Source of the DNA: JARLGU01 sp036504535
Lineage (GTDB): Bacteria; Armatimonadota; Armatimonadia; Armatimonadales; Capsulimonadaceae
Assembly (NCBI GenBank): GCA_036504535.1
Contig: DASXUY010000052.1
Span: 1 to 64,000, forward strand
Reading direction: 5' to 3'
Length of the DNA: 64,000 nucleotides
Position 1 is the stretch's first letter. Each line of letters begins with the position of its first letter. This document shows, piece by piece, positions 55,001-63,052 of the stretch. The notes under the pieces were generated by a model. The model was not told the origin of the DNA. It was given only the letters and a program-made list of their open reading frames with translations, and searched no databases. The position numbers and the translations under genes are program-made.

Positions 55001-56999
55001 CGTGTCCGGTCGCAAGGTCAATCCCATTTTGCTTGTACTTCGGAGCAACAAGTGACAGTTTGCCGAAAAGGTTCGGATCCTGAATGGCACCAGTCAGTCG
55101 CCCCTTGAAATAGCCTGTGCCGTGCGTGTCTGGCGTCCCGAGTGCGTCCAGAATGGGGCCGATCTGAATACGCGCTGCGTTCACGGAAAGGTCGAACCGC
55201 CCGCCCGCATTCCCCGGCATTGGGATGTCGCCGGACACGAGAACGACTCCACCACGCTTGTCCTTGGCGTAGAGTTCGGAGACATGAGCGCCTTCGCCTT
55301 GCTGGTACTGGACGCGACCAGAAACACGGTCAAACACCACGCCGTGAACCGAAGCGTCGGCGATGTTGAGGGCTGCCTGCGCGTGGATTGGGCCGAGGAC
55401 CGCAGACGGGACGCCATGCTTCAGCGGCGGTATACCTCCCGGAAGGCCGGGTTTGCCGCTTGACGCAACGAACCTTAGTGTGGCTATACCTCCGAGTTTG
55501 CCCACCTGTTGGGCAGTTTTGGCCGGGAGCTTTATTCCAGCCAAGTTGACGTTAGCCAGGCTCCCACTGAAAACCAAAGCCGCTGGACTTGGCCGCGTGT
55601 CCACCAAACCTTGAGCGGTGAATACGCCCCCACCCTGCACCTGGGTTGCACTGAGCGTTTTGATTGAGAGGAGGCCGCGGGAATACGTCGCGTCAGTGCG
55701 GATGTTCTTGAACGGAAGGCCGGCAAGCACCACCGATGGCGTCTCAAGTGATGCGCTGGCGTTGAGATCGAGAGCGTCTCCGGTAAGGGCTACCGAGGCC
55801 GATCCATAACCAGGGAACCGCACTTCAGGCGGCAATGGCGGCATAAAGGCGAGCGTGGATGGGAGCTTCTCGATTGGTAACTGAGGCAGGTCAACCCGGA
55901 GCGCCAGTTGCATCTGCGGAAAGCCGAATAACGCTCCGCTTACCTTGATGGGAATGCCATTTGTGACACCAGCCATCAACAGGGTCGCCTGGTTTTCAGT
56001 AAAGAAGATGTCGCCGCCGACATTGGTCGCGGGATGGGTGAGCGCTTGATGCTTTAGTTCGACAAACGACAGCCCATCAATGTGGGCGGTACCCTGTACG
56101 TCCAATTTGTGTTTGGGGAGCTTGGCAATCTGGCTCAACGTGACGTCAGCATCGATCCGTCCGCCGGTCACCTTCATAAACGGCGCGGCCTGCGGTAAGA
56201 AGTCGTCAACCAGGTACGGTGCTGCGGCGCGCTTTATGTTGACATGAATTCGAAGACCCTGATCTGAGCCATCATTCGCCAGGTCGCCCACATTCCGAAA
56301 TAGCTCGCCGTCAAACTTCACGATTTCGAAAAGCCGGTTGCCGCTCGACGCGTGACCATTGAACGAAACGAACTGTGTGGAAGTCAAGTCAATGGTCGTC
56401 CGAATGTCCGTGATCGTCATCACCTTCTTGCGGAGAGCTGGAACTGCGGTTTCATCGCGGAAAAACAACGTGGCGTTGCGTAGGGTTACGGTTCCAAGAT
56501 ATGCCTGCTTTTCGGGGCGTGCGTTCTTGGGAATAAGGTCCGAGAAGTTGAATGTGTTCCTAGGAAGCCTCTCGACGTAGCCGGATGCGCCGTTGATGTC
56601 GATGTCGCCAATCGCCGCCGCGATATTCTTCGGGTGCTGAAACATCTCCGGAAGGCTGTACTTCACCGTCACCCGGTCGGCATCGATCATGGGGCGACCG
56701 TGGTCTTCGGCAAATGTGGCGTGGTTCGAGACGACAAGGTCCTCGAGGATGACTCGCCCTGGGACAGTGACGAGGTTGACCCGCTTAAGGCTCACTTCGC
56801 GGTGAAGCGCCTCACCCGCAGCCTGTGCGACTAACGGAGCCAGGCTAACGGAGAGCGCCTTGGCAAGGGAAAGGAGGTAAAAGCAAACGCAGACAATGAA
56901 CGTAAGGACGGGCACGACTTCGATCAGTCGAGCCGCAACAAGGCCGCGCCGGGGGATAGGCGACTTTAACGCACTTGTCGGTACCGCCCTATGCCGCAT
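52041..56999 (-). CDS. tamB: TamB-like translocation and assembly module protein
   Basis: 1652 residues. One N-terminal membrane anchor (about 28-50, VLTFIVCVCFYLLSLAKALS), then a very long repetitive beta-rich body of AsmA/TamB type and, at about 1280-1652, the DUF490/TamB C-terminal domain (GNAGFGSLVDGGVTLTQT, FRVVSGGTVDVNYNPESPTD, SQILAALGGQFVRDIG, TGLDVSLDYN) ending in FRF. TamB-like proteins bridge the periplasm and move phospholipids and some barrel proteins to the outer membrane. A terminal aromatic residue suits the interaction with a BamA/TamA-type barrel; bamA is two genes downstream. Confidence 0.92.
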   Translation of the reverse strand: MRHRAVPTSALKSPIPRRGLVAARLIEVVPVLTFIVCVCFYLLSLAKALSVSLAPLVAQAAGEALHREVSLKRVNLVTVPGRVILEDLVVSNHATFAEDHGRPMIDADRVTVKYSLPEMFQHPKNIAAAIGDIDINGASGYVERLPRNTFNFSDLIPKNARPEKQAYLGTVTLRNATLFFRDETAVPALRKKVMTITDIRTTIDLTSTQFVSFNGHASSGNRLFEIVKFDGELFRNVGDLANDGSDQGLRIHVNIKRAAAPYLVDDFLPQAAPFMKVTGGRIDADVTLSQIAKLPKHKLDVQGTAHIDGLSFVELKHQALTHPATNVGGDIFFTENQATLLMAGVTNGIPIKVSGALFGFPQMQLALRVDLPQLPIEKLPSTLAFMPPLPPEVRFPGYGSASVALTGDALDLNASASLETPSVVLAGLPFKNIRTDATYSRGLLSIKTLSATQVQGGGVFTAQGLVDTRPSPAALVFSGSLANVNLAGIKLPAKTAQQVGKLGGIATLRFVASSGKPGLPGGIPPLKHGVPSAVLGPIHAQAALNIADASVHGVVFDRVSGRVQYQQGEGAHVSELYAKDKRGGVVLVSGDIPMPGNAGGRFDLSVNAARIQIGPILDALGTPDTHGTGYFKGRLTGAIQDPNLFGKLSLVAPKYKQNGIDLATGHVQYHAGNVELQDFTIQVEPALARLNGTIMHVADKNPAFDLQVELNRAQISDIISFIPPDVLAKSDDPNTQRVLKSATGLVNTNVTLGGTLKSPKLKGDLSIANATFEAYHVTNVQGTFDLADNLLRVPHFSLVYEDAVVAGGGSFDMDAQTVKASFTGNNIDVARFGALFAKGIPMSGKVAVAGKVSGSAKDPDVSALLITDSVKVGVFSFDTIKAGARLHHGVLSSTGVPIMIAFDGAKYSVTNYSVDTKSHAVSLTAKVEGQRLSTLLTRVENSHWIMNKLSDSAITALYQLPQPFDGVIDAPNITVSGTLEKPAFSAVVNATGIVVGANHIDQVHADVAYKGTVLTVKELTSRGKLAYMSAAGTVDFKGPIDAQLEASNISLALLNPFLPGTAKVGGTLADLTIVAKGKTRSPEVTASVTLDKPSFNAIDFDRLDSGRISIANRQLTIDGLTISKDEKLKDGATIQHIASVRGSIPFDWEDVNGTPMPVFPTNVPMNLHASIPEQSLSVVALFAPKLAESAFSGMFHADVDIGGTLADKRLSGEIGISKGKVKPPGFQTGLVNIETLVQFSGNKASVIRATADSDRKNGGSIGASGSVYFGGGRAPVTTGLADALLGGVSLDLSISANKFRVAEPKLVQFGNAGFGSLVDGGVTLTQTMLAPLISGSIKLSDTSITLPTAQAATGGVAAAPLVNPRFNVTVVAARGTKVDSPQVKISDASGGFGLHGSLDVPNLKGQLIINKGTFNLPTARFRVVSGGTVDVNYNPESPTDSSAMTIGVNLEAKTSISISQRTLVSNQGSVNTGVAVSPSLLGAYSGSERYNITAIINGTLRSDGTGLTLKFSSDPTLAESQILAALGGQFVRDIGNGAVDTGLRSLFAQVLSNQLGSVFFDSLYDTTGLDVSLDYNPGLPFVVSLSKQLTPRLEVTFTRMEASRTSGAVASTLDPPQYQLRLGYNLSKRLRFSVSTDDQRSYGVALEGVFRF

Positions 57000-57105
57000 T
57001 ATAAGTCTGATCCTGAAAAAGCCATCAACAACATATTCTCCACTAGGACGCTGCAGTCGCCGTACGAAATCGCTACCAGTCGAAAGTTACATACTAGGCG
57101 AATCG

Positions 57106-57140
57106 TAAGTGCCGGCTAAACTGAGCTTAACCGGCACTTA
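57106..57140. terminator. Terminator between lipA and tamB
   Basis: TAAGTGCCGG-(15 nt)-CCGGCACTTA, a perfect 10-bp stem 27-61 nt after the lipA stop on the minus strand. There is no real T tract, so termination may be partial and could let transcription enter tamB. Confidence 0.6.
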
Positions 57141-57166
57141 TTAACTATCATCGAAACCGACGATCT

Positions 57167-58111
57167 TTAGGCTGGTACCGCAACTGGCGGCGGGAGCAGG
57201 CCAACGGCTTCGGACAACTCGATAGCGTTGTGCGAAGACCGAACGAACGGGCCGCTCGCAACAAATGTGAAGCCTATCTCCATCGCGATCGCCTTGTATT
57301 CGGCGAACATATCGGGATGCACATACTCGACGACATCCAGATAGCCTTTGCCCGGTTTGAGGTATTGGCCAATAGTGATGGCGTCGACTTTCCACTCTCG
57401 TAGATCGCGAAGCAGCGCCACAACTTCGTCCTTAGTTTCGCTCAGGCCCACCATAAACCCTGATTTTGTATAGATCGTTGGGTCAGCTTCTTTAACGTAC
57501 TTCAACACTTGAAGTGAACGCGGATACTTAGCCTGTGGTCTTACCTGCGTGTACAAGCGCGGCACTGTTTCTATATTGTGATTAAAGATGTGCGGCTTTG
57601 CGGCGACAACAACGTCGAGCGCTTCGGTCTTTCCCAAAAAGTCGGGAGTCAAAACCTCGATGATGGAATCGGGCAGCATTTCGCGCAGATTGCGGATAGT
57701 TTCGGCGAAGTGGTGGGCTCCGCCATCAGGAAGCTCATCGCGATTGACGCTGGTTACGACCGTGTGTCGAAGGCCGAGGGTTTTGGCGGCTTCGGCAACG
57801 CGGCGTGGTTCGTCCGGATCCAGCGGACCGCCGCGTCCGGTCTTGACGGCGCAGAAGCGACATGAGCGGGTGCACGTGTCGCCCATGATCATAAAGGTGG
57901 CGGACTTCCTTGACCAGCACTCCCAGAGGTTTGGGCAGCGCGCTTCCTCGCAAACTGTCACTAAGCGCTCCGAGCGCATGAGGTTTTCGACATCGGAAAC
58001 GGGCTGGCGTTTGGGCAGCCGAATGGTCAGCCATTCGGGCAGGCGACGGACGTGCGGCTTGGCGTCGTCCGTCGCTGGAACGTGAGGCGTAATCTGTACA
58101 AGATCGGGCAT
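57167..58111 (-). CDS. lipA: Lipoyl synthase LipA
   Basis: 314 residues, normal length. Radical-SAM enzyme that inserts two sulfurs in octanoyl-lipoyl domains. Auxiliary cluster Cys 54, 59 and 65 (CEEARCPNLWEC), radical-SAM cluster Cys 80, 84 and 87 (CTRSCRFC), and the C-terminal RSS motif (FVRSSHNA) that binds the auxiliary cluster. No lipB or dehydrogenase-complex gene is adjacent. A TATAAT (58137-58132) lies about 21 nt before ATG, followed by GGAGAG. Confidence 0.97.
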   Translation of the reverse strand: MPDLVQITPHVPATDDAKPHVRRLPEWLTIRLPKRQPVSDVENLMRSERLVTVCEEARCPNLWECWSRKSATFMIMGDTCTRSCRFCAVKTGRGGPLDPDEPRRVAEAAKTLGLRHTVVTSVNRDELPDGGAHHFAETIRNLREMLPDSIIEVLTPDFLGKTEALDVVVAAKPHIFNHNIETVPRLYTQVRPQAKYPRSLQVLKYVKEADPTIYTKSGFMVGLSETKDEVVALLRDLREWKVDAITIGQYLKPGKGYLDVVEYVHPDMFAEYKAIAMEIGFTFVASGPFVRSSHNAIELSEAVGLLPPPVAVPA

Positions 58112-58131
58112 TGTCTAGCTCTCCAGTCCCG

Positions 58132-58137
58132 ATTATA
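58132..58137 (-). promoter_or_regulatory. Candidate -10 box of lipA
   Basis: TATAAT on the minus strand, about 20 nt before the lipA ATG with a Shine-Dalgarno (GGAGAG) between. The -35 is weak (TTAGGG at a short spacing). Confidence 0.45.
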
Positions 58138-58164
58138 CCTTACGTTTTTAAGCCCTAAGGTTAG

Positions 58165-59178
58165 CTATGCGGTAGTCTTGCGGCCGGCAGCGTTGTAGAT
58201 TCGCTCCATTGTCGCCGCACCGAGCGCGGCTTCACGCACCGGAACGAGTGGAACTTGCAGCTTTCTGCCCTGCTGCGCATCCCAGAACAAGTCGAATGCG
58301 TGCGGTGCGCCTTCAGGCAGATCGGTCACGAACTCTTCGCCCGTCGCGCCTTCGACTAGCTCGGAGTAGTAGCGCAGCTTGCCGTCGACAATCTGAATCT
58401 GGCCCTTCGTGCCAAACACGTCGATGCCCGAGTGAAGCTTCGGATCGACCCAGCTGCCTTCGAGTGTGGCGACAGCCCCAGATGCAAAAGTCAGCAACGC
58501 GGTACCGTATTCGTCGATTTCCGGCCCGGCAATGCCTGTCGCGTTGCCTAGCGATGCGGCAACGCTAACAACTTCGCCTTCGGTGGGTGTGAGCGTCGTC
58601 AAGATGAGATCGAGGTGGTGAGCGCCAAGGTCGAGCATAGCGCCTCCGCCAGCGAGCTTAGCGTCGGTGATCCACTTCCACTCGGTCGCGAACCAGCCAG
58701 CGAGCAGACCCTGATGGCAGTTGCTGTAACGAACACGCGTAACCTTGCCAAGATGGCCAGCGGCGACTTCCTGCTTGATGAACTGGTGAACGGGAAATCC
58801 GCGGCTAAAGAAGCCGGTCTGGAAGATCACCCCAGCCTTCTCGATAGCATCGGCGATCGCATTAGCGTCTGCCGCGCCGAGCCCTAGCGGCTTTTCGCAG
58901 AAAATGTGCTTCCCGGCGGCTGCGCAATCGGCCACGAGGTCCACATGCTGGCATGTTTCCGAGCAGATGATGACTGACGTCACTTGTGGGTCGGCCAGGA
59001 TGGTCTTAACGTCGGCGAATGCTCCGCCAACCTCGGCTGCGCGCATTGCTCCACGCTCCGGATCGATGTCATAGACATACTTCACGGCCACTTCGTCTGC
59101 TCGCTTCTTGAGCATGTTGATAAAGCCCGGTGTATGGATGTGGGCAACGCCAATAAAGGCTGTGGTAAGTTTGGACAC
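58165..59178 (-). CDS. Gfo/Idh/MocA-family oxidoreductase
   Basis: 337 residues. Rossmann N-terminus MSKLTTAFIGVAHIHTPGFI: the usual GxGxxG is replaced by GVAHIH, seen in a subgroup of the family. CEKPLGL supplies the EKP lysine, and GGAMLDLGAHHLDLILTTL the His and Asp of the substrate site. Substrate unknown, likely a sugar or cyclitol. The start is GTG 59178, taken from the family N-terminus with AAGAAGA upstream; the in-frame extension to 59253 was rejected. Confidence 0.88.
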   Translation of the reverse strand: MSKLTTAFIGVAHIHTPGFINMLKKRADEVAVKYVYDIDPERGAMRAAEVGGAFADVKTILADPQVTSVIICSETCQHVDLVADCAAAGKHIFCEKPLGLGAADANAIADAIEKAGVIFQTGFFSRGFPVHQFIKQEVAAGHLGKVTRVRYSNCHQGLLAGWFATEWKWITDAKLAGGGAMLDLGAHHLDLILTTLTPTEGEVVSVAASLGNATGIAGPEIDEYGTALLTFASGAVATLEGSWVDPKLHSGIDVFGTKGQIQIVDGKLRYYSELVEGATGEEFVTDLPEGAPHAFDLFWDAQQGRKLQVPLVPVREAALGAATMERIYNAAGRKTTA

Positions 59179-59389
59179 GATAATCTTCTTTCTCTGCCGG
59201 TGGCCGCATCTGTCGAACGGCACCGAAAATGGGTACGCCCCTCTACTTCCCAATGCGGACCTCGAATTCCTTCCAAAATGTAGAAGTTAGGGGCAGAAAT
59301 TGAACAGTGCGCTCAATCGGACCGAGGGCCGATGCTTATCGTAAAGCATCGGCCCCTAGTTGATATCGATGCGGCGATTTGGGAGAAAC

Positions 59390-60541
59390 CTAGTCGCGGT
59401 GTGCAAGCGGCATAACCTTGCGGCCTGGGTCGCCGGTATAGATCGCACGTGGGCGTATTAGGCGGTTGTTGGATAGCTGCTCCAGAACGTGTGCGGTCCA
59501 GCCCGAGATGCGCGCGACGGCGAATATGGGGGTGAAAAAGTCGGTGGGAATGCCAAGGACATGATAGACCGACGCCGAGAAGAAGTCGACATTAGCCTTG
59601 AGTGTTGTTTTGCCCTTAGCGGCGAGCGCCTTTTCGGCGGCACCTTCGACTGCTTCCGAGATATCGTACCACGTGCGGTTGCCGCTGCTCTCGGCGAGTT
59701 GGCGCGACATGTACCGGAGCGATACCGCGCGAGGGTCGAGCGTCTTGTAGACGCGGTGACCAATGCCCATGACCTTGCGTCCCGAGTTTAGCGCGTCGGA
59801 TACGAACGCGTCTGCGTCCCGGGGATCTCCGATCTGCTCCAGCATGTGCATGACTTCAACGTTAGCGCCGCCGTGAAGTGGGCCAGCGAGGGCACCAATT
59901 GCAGCAGTAATCGACGAGTACATATCGGTCAACGTCGCCACGGTCACGCGAGCTGCAAATGTCGACGGGTTCAATTCATGGTCGGCGTGCAGCACCATGG
60001 CCACATCGAGCGCATGCTCGGACGTATGGTCGGGCTCTTCGCCGGTCAGCATGTAAAGGAAGTTCCACGCGGTGGTCTTGCCGGAGACGGGGCTCAAGAT
60101 TTCCTTGCCCTGATTGTGCCTTGCGATCGCGGCAACAATGGTCCCGAACTGGGCGGTCAACCGGAGCGCCTTTCGGCGGTTTGCTTCGATGGAGTTGTCC
60201 CCGGTGTCGGGATCAAAGAACGATAGAAGGGAGACCGCTGAGCGCAGTTGATCCATTGGCGGCGCGTCCTTCGGGAACTGGCGGATATAGGCAAGCGCGC
60301 CTTCGGGGATCTGGCGGTTGGCGTCGAGATCCGCCATAAGCTTCTCTAGCTGCGCGTTGTTAGGCAACTCGAGGTTCCATAGCAGGTAGACGATTTCTTC
60401 AAAAGTGGTATTGAGGGCAAGGTCGTGGATGTCATAACCACAATAGATCAGCTTGCCTTCTTGTCCGTTTACCGACGTGATACTGGACTCGCCAGCGATA
60501 ACGTCTTCCAGACCTACTGCGAATGCCTTCTCTTCTGCCAT
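59390..60541 (-). CDS. gltA: Citrate synthase (type II-like, short form)
   Basis: 383 residues. Condenses oxaloacetate with acetyl-CoA. Catalytic His about 223 (GPLHGGAN), His about 262 (GIGHRVYKTLDPRA) and Asp about 319 (VDFFSASVYHVLG). The length and motifs match the short Gram-positive/archaeal-type enzyme; a 2-methylcitrate synthase cannot be fully excluded, but no prp gene is near. ATG 60541 was chosen over an upstream in-frame start because it gives the family N-terminus (MAEEKAFAVGLEDVIAGES) and has GGAAGGG about 10 nt upstream. Confidence 0.92.
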   Translation of the reverse strand: MAEEKAFAVGLEDVIAGESSITSVNGQEGKLIYCGYDIHDLALNTTFEEIVYLLWNLELPNNAQLEKLMADLDANRQIPEGALAYIRQFPKDAPPMDQLRSAVSLLSFFDPDTGDNSIEANRRKALRLTAQFGTIVAAIARHNQGKEILSPVSGKTTAWNFLYMLTGEEPDHTSEHALDVAMVLHADHELNPSTFAARVTVATLTDMYSSITAAIGALAGPLHGGANVEVMHMLEQIGDPRDADAFVSDALNSGRKVMGIGHRVYKTLDPRAVSLRYMSRQLAESSGNRTWYDISEAVEGAAEKALAAKGKTTLKANVDFFSASVYHVLGIPTDFFTPIFAVARISGWTAHVLEQLSNNRLIRPRAIYTGDPGRKVMPLAHRD

Positions 60542-60578
60542 TTGTTGGTACCCTTCCCGCTGAGGATGATGCGCCAAT

Positions 60579-60584
60579 ATTATA
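60579..60584 (-). promoter_or_regulatory. Candidate -10 box of citrate synthase
   Basis: TATAAT on the minus strand 37 nt before the ATG, leaving a leader that contains the GGAAGGG ribosome site. A weak TTTTGG lies about 16 bp upstream as a possible -35. Confidence 0.45.
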
Positions 60585-60725
60585 CCTGTCAGCCTGCGTG
60601 CCAAAAGGCGGCGGCTTCTCTGCCAAATGGCGGATTAATAGCCCAAATGGCCCAGCATTTTTGCCAAAATGAACGACTGGAACCGGAGGGCGTCTGGTAA
60701 AGTACAGTCACCGAAAGGATATGTG

Positions 60726-61673
60726 ATGACCCTGGACACACTACGACACCGCTCCGCAGGACCGCTGACCCTGCTTGCGACGGTGGGGCTCGCTGCTCTG
60801 CTTGCCTCATCGCCAACGACCAACAAGGCCACGGTTGCCTCCGCAGCTGATAACCCATCGGTTTACAAGACGCTTTACACCGAAAAGTGCTCAGCCTGCC
60901 ACAACCTGCCTGACCCTACCGTGAACCAGAATACGCGGGAAAGATGGCGCATGATTGTCGCTGGGATGAGCCGCCGCGCCGACGACAAGGGCATCTCAAT
61001 CACCGACATTGATCAGCAGCATATCGTGGACTATCTCAGCCTATTCCCGCCCAAGAGCGTCCCCGGTGCCAACGGGCCGCTTGCCGCAAAGCGCGACGAC
61101 GTCTGGGAGCTGGAGCCCGTTCGGTCGCAGGTCTTCACATTCACTGATCAGGCTCACCTAGCGTCGTTCCGACCTGAGACGGGGCGATGGAAAGTGGCGG
61201 TAGCGGACACGATGTGTCTCTCTGCGACAGCGACGGCAACGGACTCAGCGCTCCTTACCCATGTCGGCGACACTCTAGATGGTGGGCTGGACCTGCAGGC
61301 GCAGGTTCGCTTCGCAGGCTCATCGCCGTCCAAAGCCGCCGGTTTGGTATTCGGTTCCCTGAAGGCCCAGGCCTACAATGCCATCGTGCTGGATCTGTCC
61401 AAAGGTGAAGTACGTCTGGTGGCTGTGCGGTCGGGAGTTCAGACGGTCATCGCAACTGGGCCGCTCGGCGACCTCGACCAGGCTGCCGGATGGCATGTGG
61501 TGCGGCTGATGTACCGACCAGAGGCGCGTCGAGTGACGGTGTGGGTGGACGCCAACAAGAAGCTCGTGGCACCGTTCCCCGACTACGTCGACGGTGGCCA
61601 ATACGGCCTGATCGCGTTGCCGGAAACGGCGGCTTCGTTCAGGAACCTGTACGCCGACATCTACGGACGATAG
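60726..61673 (+). CDS. Secreted c-type haem protein fused to a lectin-like domain
   Basis: 315 residues. Signal peptide (LTLLATVGLAALLASS), a single haem-binding CSACH (Cys about 55, Cys about 58, His about 59) within a c-type domain of about 75 residues (YKTLYTEKCSACHNLPDP to VDYLSLFPPK), then a LamG/DUF1080-like beta sandwich (about 125-315: WKVAVADTMCLSATATATDS, AGWHVVRLMYRPEARRVTVW). The unusual pair suggests an extracytoplasmic electron-transfer or sugar-linked redox role, unknown. ATG 60726 follows AAAGGA at 7 nt. It converges on serS. Confidence 0.8.
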   Translation: MTLDTLRHRSAGPLTLLATVGLAALLASSPTTNKATVASAADNPSVYKTLYTEKCSACHNLPDPTVNQNTRERWRMIVAGMSRRADDKGISITDIDQQHIVDYLSLFPPKSVPGANGPLAAKRDDVWELEPVRSQVFTFTDQAHLASFRPETGRWKVAVADTMCLSATATATDSALLTHVGDTLDGGLDLQAQVRFAGSSPSKAAGLVFGSLKAQAYNAIVLDLSKGEVRLVAVRSGVQTVIATGPLGDLDQAAGWHVVRLMYRPEARRVTVWVDANKKLVAPFPDYVDGGQYGLIALPETAASFRNLYADIYGR

Positions 61674-61681
61674 ATGTCGGC
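61653..61681. terminator. Inverted repeat overlapping the cytochrome-gene stop codon
   Basis: GCCGACATCT-acggacgat-AGATGTCGGC: a perfect 10-bp stem that spans the TAG at 61671-61673 and lies 9 nt from the serS stop. It is a likely shared terminator of two convergent genes, though no T tract follows. Confidence 0.5.
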
Positions 61682-61689
61682 GATCAGTC

Positions 61690-62985
61690 TTAGCTTTGCG
61701 GTGTGATCAACTCCAAGCCGCCCAGATACGGGCGGAGCGCTTCAGGAACAGTGACGGTGCCATCGGCGTTCTGCCAGTTCTCAAGCAGCGCCGCATACAC
61801 ACGAGGTAGCGCCGTGCCGCTGCCGTTCAGCAGGTGAGCGAACTCAGGCTTTGCTCCCTGTTGCGAGCGATAGCGGATTGCGCCGCGTCGCGCCTGGAAG
61901 TCGGTGCAGTTCGAGACCGACGACACCTCAAGCCACGCCCCTACCCCTGGCGCGTGCGCTTCGACATCGTAGCATTTCGCCGCCGAGAACGACAGGTCGC
62001 CTGCCGCCAGCATCAGGATGCGGTATGGGAGGCCGAGGACGTCGAGCACGTCGGTGGCGTTGCCAAGCATCTTCTCCAGCTCATCATACGACGACTCGGC
62101 TGACGTGAACTTCACCATCTCTACTTTATCGAACTGGTGGACGCGTAATAGGCCGCGTGTGTCCTTCCCTGCAGCGCCAGCTTCCCGACGCCAGCATGGC
62201 GAGTGTGCGACGTAGTTGAGCGGGAGGTCAGCGCCGTCGAGGATCTCGTCGCGGTGAATATTGATTAGCGCAGGCTCGGCAGTCGGCAGTGCGAACAGGT
62301 CGTCGGTGGCGTCGTGGTACATCTCTGGCGTAAACTTGACCACATGCGCCGACGCGGTGATGCTCTCGCGGTTAAGGAAGTACGGGGTCTGCCACTCGGT
62401 GTAGCCCTGCTCGTTTACGTGCAGATCGATCATGAGCTGTATCAGCGCACGTTCGATTCGCGCGCCAAGGCCCTTATACAGCACGAAGCCGCTACCGGCG
62501 AGTTTTGTAGCGCGCCCGAAGTCGATCAACCCGAGGTCTGCAGCCAAGTCCCAGTGCGCTTTCGGCGCAAAGTCGAAGTGACGCGGCTCGCCGACGCTGC
62601 GGATAACCACGTTGTTCGCCTCGCCTCCCGCTGGGGTCGTCTCATGCGGCAAGTTCGGGATCACGTTGAGGCACGCTTTTAGCTGCTCCTCAAGGTTGCG
62701 TTCTGTGGCGTCGCGTTCGGTCTGGCTTTCCTTGATCTGACGCACCCGCTCCTTAGCGGCTGTCGCTTCGTCCTTCTTCCCAGCCTGCATGAGCTGACCG
62801 ATAGACTTGCTGGCGCTGTTCACCTCAGCCTTAAGGTCCTCGGCGAGCTTCAAAGCGGCGCGATACTCGCCATCGAGTTCGACGATCTCGCGGATCTTGT
62901 CAGCCGCGTCGACAGCTGGCATGCGCTTCGAAAGCGCCTCAATGACTGCGTCCGGTTCGTTCCGGATCAACCTGATATCGAGCAT
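61690..62985 (-). CDS. serS: Seryl-tRNA synthetase SerS
   Basis: 431 residues, normal length. N-terminal antiparallel coiled coil (about 30-105, ASKSIGQLMQAGKKDEATAA) that binds the tRNA-Ser long arm, then the class II core with motif 2 around SPCWRREAGAAGKDTRGLLRVHQFDKVE and motif 3 LLNGSGTALPRVYAALLENW. Ser and Sec charging start here; no selenocysteine gene is near. It lies 67 nt downstream of the PAP2 gene on the same strand. Confidence 0.97.
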   Translation of the reverse strand: MLDIRLIRNEPDAVIEALSKRMPAVDAADKIREIVELDGEYRAALKLAEDLKAEVNSASKSIGQLMQAGKKDEATAAKERVRQIKESQTERDATERNLEEQLKACLNVIPNLPHETTPAGGEANNVVIRSVGEPRHFDFAPKAHWDLAADLGLIDFGRATKLAGSGFVLYKGLGARIERALIQLMIDLHVNEQGYTEWQTPYFLNRESITASAHVVKFTPEMYHDATDDLFALPTAEPALINIHRDEILDGADLPLNYVAHSPCWRREAGAAGKDTRGLLRVHQFDKVEMVKFTSAESSYDELEKMLGNATDVLDVLGLPYRILMLAAGDLSFSAAKCYDVEAHAPGVGAWLEVSSVSNCTDFQARRGAIRYRSQQGAKPEFAHLLNGSGTALPRVYAALLENWQNADGTVTVPEALRPYLGGLELITPQS

Positions 62986-63052
62986 TGTGATCTCCCTGCC
63001 GAGTCGAAGTCGCTCAGCTTATTATTGCAATTCCAGTACGGCTGCGGGACGA

